Assembly (NCBI GenBank): GCA_963704155.1
Contig: CAVPHF010000032.1
Span: 310,001-374,000 of the forward strand
Source: Thiohalocapsa sp963704155
Lineage (GTDB): Bacteria; Pseudomonadota; Gammaproteobacteria; Chromatiales; Chromatiaceae
Direction of reading: 5' to 3'
Length of the DNA stretch: 64,000 nucleotides
A program made the translations under genes and the position numbers. Of this stretch, positions 59,471 to 64,000 are shown one piece after another; positions within the stretch are counted from its first letter, which is position 1, and each line of letters begins with the position of its first letter. The notes under the pieces were generated by a model. That model was given only the letters and a program-made list of their open reading frames with translations, did not search any database and was not told the origin of the DNA.

Positions 59471-60622
59471 TCAAACGGGTTTGATATGGGCGTGGGGGTA
59501 GTGCGGCTCACGCTTTTGAAAGGACAGAATCGAGGGGTCTTGAATCACACCGCCATCGATGTTCACGGCCCGTCGAATGGTTTCGTTTTGCTGCCAGCTA
59601 TCGGGGCCCGCCACGACGGTCGGTAAATGCACAACGAGAGCAGCTGAGATTGAGCGCGAGGCACTTTCCCAAAGATAGCTCGGAGTATGATCAACCGCAT
59701 AATAATCTATCGTGTTGTATTTAAAAATCGGATTCTTGAATGTCGTTGGTTTGGCAAAAAAGAAGCCCATGCCTTCGTCGCAACTGACATCAATAATCAG
59801 GCTCTTCGGCTTGAGGTACGAGCTTTCCGCTTCGGTCACAAAGTGGGTGGGGTTGTCTGTTTCTTGAAAGGTTCCGTTTATGATGATATCCGCTTCGCTG
59901 ATCAAATCAGTCAACGGCCGCGCGGTTCCGTCGTGTTCCACGACCAGCATGCGTGCCTCTCCTTCATTGCCTTCCCGGATCCGCACATAGTGGCAACCAA
60001 GCACCTCTTCACGTACCTCGTGGTCCGGGCGCTGAATGCAGATGGTAATATCTCTAAACCCGTGCGCCTTGAGGGCGTATATCGCCCCGCGGCTGACTGC
60101 ACCAAAGCTGAAAAGGATGACCTTGCGTTGGTTGCCGTAGTGCCCATCGATACCTTTGAGTTGTAAGGCATGTATCACCGCGCAATAGCCAGCCATCTCG
60201 TTATTCTTATAGAAGGTGTGACGGCCAATCTGACCGCTAGGAGACCAAGAAAACATTTCCTCAAAGGCAATTAGTGTGAGCTTGCGATCAAGTGCGGCTT
60301 GGGTGATGTCCCGTTGCTGTACACAATGCACCCAGCCCCAGAGTGTTCCGCCTACGCGAAGTTCTTCTAAATCAGCTAATACCGGTTTGGCAATGATGAT
60401 CCTGCCAAGGTTGGCCAATAAGTCGTGGCGTGTGGCAATGCCTCCTGTCTGAGCGGCAATCTCGGAATCCGGGATATCGAATCGTGCTCCATAGCCCTCC
60501 TCAAATATCAGCTGGCGACGGATTTGTTCAGGAATACGTGACAAATGTTCTGGATGGATTGGAACACGTCGCTCATCCTCTTTTCTTGAAGTCCCAATGA
60601 CTCCCAAGGTTAAGTTGCTCAT
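59471..60622 (-). CDS. N5-(carboxyethyl)ornithine synthase-like dehydrogenase
   Basis: A 383-residue enzyme of the alanine-dehydrogenase/transhydrogenase family. It begins LTLGVIGTSRKEDERRVPIH, has FEEGYGARFDIPDSEIA, GRIIIAKPVLADLEEL, and VILFSFGAVSRGAIYALKAHG for NADPH binding, and ends near YAVDHTPSYLWESASRSISA. This pattern is that of N5-(L-1-carboxyethyl)-L-ornithine synthase, which condenses ornithine with pyruvate reductively; a related lysine product is possible. ATG 60622 is preferred to TTG 60646. Its base composition is clearly less GC-rich than its neighbours, and an IS630 relic abuts its 5' side, so acquisition by transfer is likely. Confidence 0.85.
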   Translation of the reverse strand: MSNLTLGVIGTSRKEDERRVPIHPEHLSRIPEQIRRQLIFEEGYGARFDIPDSEIAAQTGGIATRHDLLANLGRIIIAKPVLADLEELRVGGTLWGWVHCVQQRDITQAALDRKLTLIAFEEMFSWSPSGQIGRHTFYKNNEMAGYCAVIHALQLKGIDGHYGNQRKVILFSFGAVSRGAIYALKAHGFRDITICIQRPDHEVREEVLGCHYVRIREGNEGEARMLVVEHDGTARPLTDLISEADIIINGTFQETDNPTHFVTEAESSYLKPKSLIIDVSCDEGMGFFFAKPTTFKNPIFKYNTIDYYAVDHTPSYLWESASRSISAALVVHLPTVVAGPDSWQQNETIRRAVNIDGGVIQDPSILSFQKREPHYPHAHIKPV

Positions 60623-60632
60623 ATCGTTTCTG

Positions 60633-60842
60633 TTATCTCGAGACAATCAAGAATTGCGATTCTATAAACGTGATGCCCTTGGCAAGCGGGTTGGCGCGCG
60701 CGATTTGGTCAAACAGGGCAATGATCGAACTGGCGTCGATGGTGTCATCGAAACGGATCTCGGCATTCATGCGCTGCACGTCGACCGCGCCCTTGATGCT
60801 CAGGGCCGCTGACCGGTGTTTGCTGAGCCGATCGTCGAGCAT
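60633..60842 (-). pseudogene. IS630-family transposase fragment
   Basis: A 69-residue fragment reading GAVDVQRMNAEIRFDDTIDA followed by IIALFDQIARANPLAKGITF, which resembles the central DDE domain of IS630 transposases around the second catalytic Asp region. It lacks the N-terminal helix-turn-helix and the rest of the domain. Immediately beyond it is the lower-GC carboxyethylornithine synthase-like gene, suggesting the relic marks an old insertion boundary. No terminal inverted repeats are visible. Confidence 0.65.
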
Positions 60843-60852
60843 GGGCGGAATC

Positions 60853-61047
60853 TTACACTTTCTCCCAGACCGTCATCGCGCCTTCCTCAGCCGAATTTTC
60901 GTTTGAGACTTGCTCTATCGGGGTATCTGACCTCGGCAACTGCGCGACGACTCGAATCTGGATCTCCGAGCCGACATCGAGCCCGATGCCACCAAGAAAC
61001 CCGATGGCATCGCTAAGGCCTTGGCTCAGCCCCTCCGCATCAGGCAT
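60853..61047 (-). CDS. short hypothetical gene near IS630 relic
   Basis: A 64-residue frame (MPDAEGLSQGLSDAIGFLGG ... EEGAMTVWEKV) with a Gly-rich, mildly hydrophobic centre and acidic C-terminus. No clear ribosome-binding site is present, and it may be a relic of a larger gene cut by the IS630 event or the 5' end of one. Function unknown; listed at low confidence only because the composition is protein-like. Confidence 0.3.
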   Translation of the reverse strand: MPDAEGLSQGLSDAIGFLGGIGLDVGSEIQIRVVAQLPRSDTPIEQVSNENSAEEGAMTVWEKV

Positions 61048-61160
61048 AGGCCGAATGTACCAAGAGGCTGCCTGCCGGGCCGCGCAGGGTATCGGCTTGA
61101 GTGGCGCTCGGCACCAAGGCTAGGTTAGATTCCGCGTTTCAAAACAGGAGCGAAGATTCA

Positions 61161-62489
61161 ATGTCTGACCGCCGAGCCATCAACGCTTTCCACGTTCAGC
61201 GAATGCTCCTGAGCCTGCGCACGACTGCCTTGATCCTGTCGTTGACGGGCCCTGTGGCCTTGGCGTCGGACTATCCGTCGAGCGATTATTTTCTCGCCGA
61301 TTGGGAGACGCGGGATGCCTGGAAGGGGAAGGGTTTCAGTTTTGGTCTCAACTACACTTCCGAGCCCATGTTCAATGTCGCCGGCGGAGAAGCGCGCGGC
61401 GGCACCTATGCCGACAACATCGCGCTGGAGTTTGGCTTCGACCTGGAGCGCATCCTCGGTATCCCGGCGACCAGCCTGGTTATCAAGGGGTCGAAGCGCG
61501 ACGGGCTCTCCGTGTCTCAGCGTTTCATCGCCCCGTCCGAGGGCGGAAACGTCTTCACCGTCCAAGAGCTCTTCGGCGGCCAAAACGTCAAGCTCTCCAA
61601 TGTCCAGTTCAATACGGTGCTGCTCGCTGAGCGACTGAACCTCGCCTACGGGCGGCTCATCGCCAACGACGACTTCCTGCGCTCGCCGCTCTACTGCCAG
61701 TTCGTCAACAACTCCTTCTGCGGCAGTCCGAAGCCGGTCTTCCTACAGAACCCCTTTACCTTCACGGCCTACCCCCTGGCGACCTGGGGCGCGCGCGTTC
61801 GCTATGACACGCCGTCAAGGCTGTGGACCCTTCAGGCGGCGGTCTACGACGGCGACCCCGAGGGCAAGGAAGGTGATCCGACGTCCCGTGACCATAACGC
61901 CCATGGGACAAGCTGGGGCCTGGGCAACAACGGGGTGACCCTGGCTGGCGAGCTGCACTACCACGTGAACCGCGACTCCAACCAGGCATTGCCTGGTGTC
62001 TACAAGGTCGGCGGCTATTACATGACCGGCCGCTTCCAAGATCTGTCGAGCACCGATAATGCGACCACCACCGGCAGCGCCATGGGCTGGCTCCTCGCCG
62101 ACCAAATGCTCTACCGACCGGAGCCCGGGGTGGGTCGAGGCCTGTGGGGCTTCGGCGCACTGGTCTTCAGTTTCACGGACGATACCAATCCCATGCCCTG
62201 GTACTTCAACACGGGCCTCGTGTACGAGGGGCTATTCAAGGGCCGGCCCAAGGACACTACGGGGCTGGCCGTCACCAGCGGCTGGTTCGGCGACGAGGTC
62301 AATGTGGCACGCCGAGCCGAGGGTCTTCCGGAGAAAGACTACGAGGCCGTCGTCGAACTCAATCATCAATTCGTTCTCGGCAGGGGCATCAGCATCCAGC
62401 CGGACATCCAGTACATCATCCGTCCCGCGGGCACTGGGGAGATCGATAACGCGCTGGCGATTGGCGCCCGGGTCAGCGTCAACTTTTGA
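61161..62489 (+). CDS. oprB: OprB-family carbohydrate-selective porin
   Basis: A 442-residue outer membrane porin with a signal peptide (LLSLRTTALILSLTGPVALA) and a long beta-barrel: SDYPSSDYFLADWETRDAWK is the typical OprB start, followed by FSFGLNYTSEPMFNVAGGE, FGFDLERILGIPATSLVIKG, LTLAGELHYHVN variant, and a last strand ALAIGARVSVNF ending in Phe. OprB porins allow sugars through the outer membrane; the phosphotransferase fusion gene that follows 184 bp downstream suggests that this one feeds the PTS. ATG 61161 has CAGGAG at proper spacing. Confidence 0.93.
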   Translation: MSDRRAINAFHVQRMLLSLRTTALILSLTGPVALASDYPSSDYFLADWETRDAWKGKGFSFGLNYTSEPMFNVAGGEARGGTYADNIALEFGFDLERILGIPATSLVIKGSKRDGLSVSQRFIAPSEGGNVFTVQELFGGQNVKLSNVQFNTVLLAERLNLAYGRLIANDDFLRSPLYCQFVNNSFCGSPKPVFLQNPFTFTAYPLATWGARVRYDTPSRLWTLQAAVYDGDPEGKEGDPTSRDHNAHGTSWGLGNNGVTLAGELHYHVNRDSNQALPGVYKVGGYYMTGRFQDLSSTDNATTTGSAMGWLLADQMLYRPEPGVGRGLWGFGALVFSFTDDTNPMPWYFNTGLVYEGLFKGRPKDTTGLAVTSGWFGDEVNVARRAEGLPEKDYEAVVELNHQFVLGRGISIQPDIQYIIRPAGTGEIDNALAIGARVSVNF

Positions 62490-62672
62490 TCGAGCGACTA
62501 CCTGGGGGTTGAGCGGAGCGATGACCGCGACGGCGTCGCCCATCGACGATCGGCCGTGCGGAACCCAGCCGGGCTAAACTTCGCCTCGAAAGAATACTCG
62601 CCGACAATAACCGCCGATCTCAACGGCGCAAGCAACCATCCCAAACCACCACGGGAACAGGAGGACATCGCG

Positions 62673-64000
62673 TTGGCTTCACTTATCCTGAAGGCGCCGC
62701 TCGACGGCGTCATCGTGCCCCTGGAACAGGTTCCGGACCCGGTCTTCGCGCAGAAAATGGTCGGCGACGGGGCCTCCATCGACCCCATCAACCAAGTGCT
62801 CACTGCGCCCTGCGACGGGCGCGTGACGCAGCTTCACAAGGCCCATCACGCGGTGACGCTGACCACCGCCGACGGCATCGAGCTGATGATGCACATCGGC
62901 CTCGACACCGTGAACCTGAAGGGCGAGGGATTCACCGCCAAGGTCGCGGAGGGTGATCAGGTCTCGACCGGCGACCCGCTGATCGCGTTTGACGCCGACT
63001 ACCTGGCGACCCATGCCAAGAGCCTGCTGACGCAGATCCTAGTGACCAACATGGAGCGGGTGGCGTCGATGCGGCCCGCCAGCGGCGTGGTGCGGGCCGG
63101 CGGCGATGACTTCCTGACCATTGAGACCATCGCCGAAACCAGCGCCGAGGCTGAGGCCACGGGCCGCACCGTCAGCTCTCAGGCGATCCTGATCCCCAAC
63201 GCCACCGGCCTGCACGCACGCCCGGCGGCGGTGCTGGCGAACCTGGCCAAGCGCTTCAAGTCCAAGATTCTGCTGACCCGCGGCGACGACGAGGCCAACG
63301 CCAAGAGCGTGGTGTCGATCATGGGCCTGGAGATCGCGCAGAACGACAAGGTGGTGATCGTCGCCACCGGGCCGGATGCGGACGCGGCCATCGACAGCAT
63401 CGCGCCGCAGCTCGCCGCCGGCCTCGGCGACGAGGGCACGGCGCCGGCGCCGGCACCGGCGACCACCGAGCCCGACCCGGCCGCCGCGCCGGCACCGCGG
63501 CCACGCTCCGATGACCCGAACCTGCTGCTCGGCGTCGCCGCATCGCCGGGAATCGGCGTTGGCACTATCTTCCAATTGCGCCGCGACGAGATCGAGGTGC
63601 CCGAAACGGCTGCTGGCGAGCCCCGCGCCGAGCGCCGTCTGCTGGAGGACGCCACCGAGCTCGCCAAGAACGAGCTCGAGTCGCTGCAGGCGGAACTGCG
63701 CGCCAAGGCCGACCCGGCCAAGGCCGCCATCTTTGCCGCGCATCAGGAACTGCTCGAAGACCCGGACCTGATGGACATCGCCGAGAGCGCCATCGCCAAG
63801 GGCAAGTCCGCTGCCTTTGCCTGGCAGCGCGCCTACAGCACCCATGCCGATCGGCTCTCCAAGCTCAAGAACGCCATCATGGCGGGCCGCGCCGCGGACC
63901 TGCGCGACGTCGGCCGCCGCGTGCTCGGCATCCTGACCGGTCATCCCAGCGAAGAGCCGGAGATCCCGGCCGGCAGCATCCTCATCGCCGAGGAGCTGTC
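62673..64000 (+). CDS. phosphotransferase fusion EIIA-HPr-EI, 3' end outside window
   Basis: Start of a PTS energy-coupling protein with three modules in one chain: a glucose-type EIIA domain (APLDGVIVPLEQVPDPVFAQ, active His in MMHIGLDTVNL), an HPr domain (LIPNATGLHARPAAVLANLA with His phosphorylation, KSVVSIMGLE with the regulatory Ser), a Pro/Ala linker, then enzyme I (LLGVAASPGIGVGTIFQL, AIFAAHQELLEDPDLM). It starts at a TTG with an AGGAGG site 8 bp upstream and runs off the right edge. Enzyme I autophosphorylates with phosphoenolpyruvate and passes phosphate along. The fused arrangement is that of sugar-specific operons, probably N-acetylglucosamine or glucose; a membrane EII gene should lie beyond the edge. 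Confidence 0.93.
   Translation, partial: MASLILKAPLDGVIVPLEQVPDPVFAQKMVGDGASIDPINQVLTAPCDGRVTQLHKAHHAVTLTTADGIELMMHIGLDTVNLKGEGFTAKVAEGDQVSTGDPLIAFDADYLATHAKSLLTQILVTNMERVASMRPASGVVRAGGDDFLTIETIAETSAEAEATGRTVSSQAILIPNATGLHARPAAVLANLAKRFKSKILLTRGDDEANAKSVVSIMGLEIAQNDKVVIVATGPDADAAIDSIAPQLAAGLGDEGTAPAPAPATTEPDPAAAPAPRPRSDDPNLLLGVAASPGIGVGTIFQLRRDEIEVPETAAGEPRAERRLLEDATELAKNELESLQAELRAKADPAKAAIFAAHQELLEDPDLMDIAESAIAKGKSAAFAWQRAYSTHADRLSKLKNAIMAGRAADLRDVGRRVLGILTGHPSEEPEIPAGSILIAEEL

Noticed and set aside
1..64000. tRNA and rRNA genes
   Set aside because: No segment with the invariant T-loop and acceptor stem pattern or rRNA-like sequence was noticed by eye; small ones could still be missed.

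Overview
The window is a GC-rich, gene-dense chromosomal segment of a gammaproteobacterium. The sulfur-relay cluster at the left edge (YeeE/YedE, TusA, rhodanese and DsrE-like proteins, cytochrome c), the anaerobic ribonucleotide reductase, and the mix of c-type haem proteins, globin and PEP-CTERM-like surface protein fit a sulfur-oxidising lineage such as the purple sulfur bacteria (Chromatiales). That assignment is inference: no rRNA, photosynthesis or core dsr gene lies in the window.

Layout. 1-6.4 kb: a plus-strand sulfur cluster of YeeE/YedE transporter (cut by the window edge), TusA, two tiny membrane proteins, a tandem rhodanese-fold protein without active-site cysteines, two DsrE/F-like proteins, a secreted rhodanese, a cytochrome c and a secreted MsrB. 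7.0-11.1 kb: class III ribonucleotide reductase behind a perfect NrdR box. NrdD carries a 313-residue intein at its conserved Q/TPFTN site, and its glycyl-radical tail is a separate 63-residue gene next to nrdG. 11.1-16.9 kb: small conserved proteins, a frameshifted surface protein, a solitary V-type ATPase subunit I, and a Fur-box/hemP iron locus. 17-28.9 kb: FAD oxidoreductase, frameshifted nadE, fetAB, trmB, a methyltransferase, thiSG, a RAYT transposase inside a perfect 20-bp inverted repeat, an acyl-CoA ligase and a retropepsin-like protease. 29-42.7 kb: gamma-glutamyltransferase, FGE-domain protein, PfkB kinase, aldo/keto reductase, ECF-type membrane protein, DjlA-like protein, Lrp regulator, leuA, outer-membrane protein, globin, Usp and an HBM-HAMP receptor with no output domain. 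43.2-50.4 kb: a phosphate region with PhoU-like/PiT (PiT frameshifted), a P-loop protein plus an FHA-PPP phosphatase, and a Pho-box-preceded Usp-Na/Pi cotransporter pair. 50.5-57.4 kb: CDF transporter, chromate transporter, MarC, small secreted proteins and a frameshifted fatty-acid cis/trans isomerase. 57.3-64 kb: N-formylglutamate amidohydrolase, transglutaminase, a lower-GC carboxyethylornithine-synthase-like gene beside an IS630 relic, an OprB porin and the start of an EIIA-HPr-EI phosphotransferase fusion (cut by the window end).

Several conserved genes (nadE twice, pit, cti, the surface protein) are broken by single-base shifts while the rest of each reading frame is well preserved. This suggests base-level assembly errors, or very recent decay, rather than old pseudogenes. 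The most unusual biology is the intein-containing, split NrdD; the membrane-linked sulfur relay cluster with its micro-proteins and cysteine-less tandem rhodanese; and the P-loop/FHA-phosphatase pair lying between two phosphate-uptake loci.
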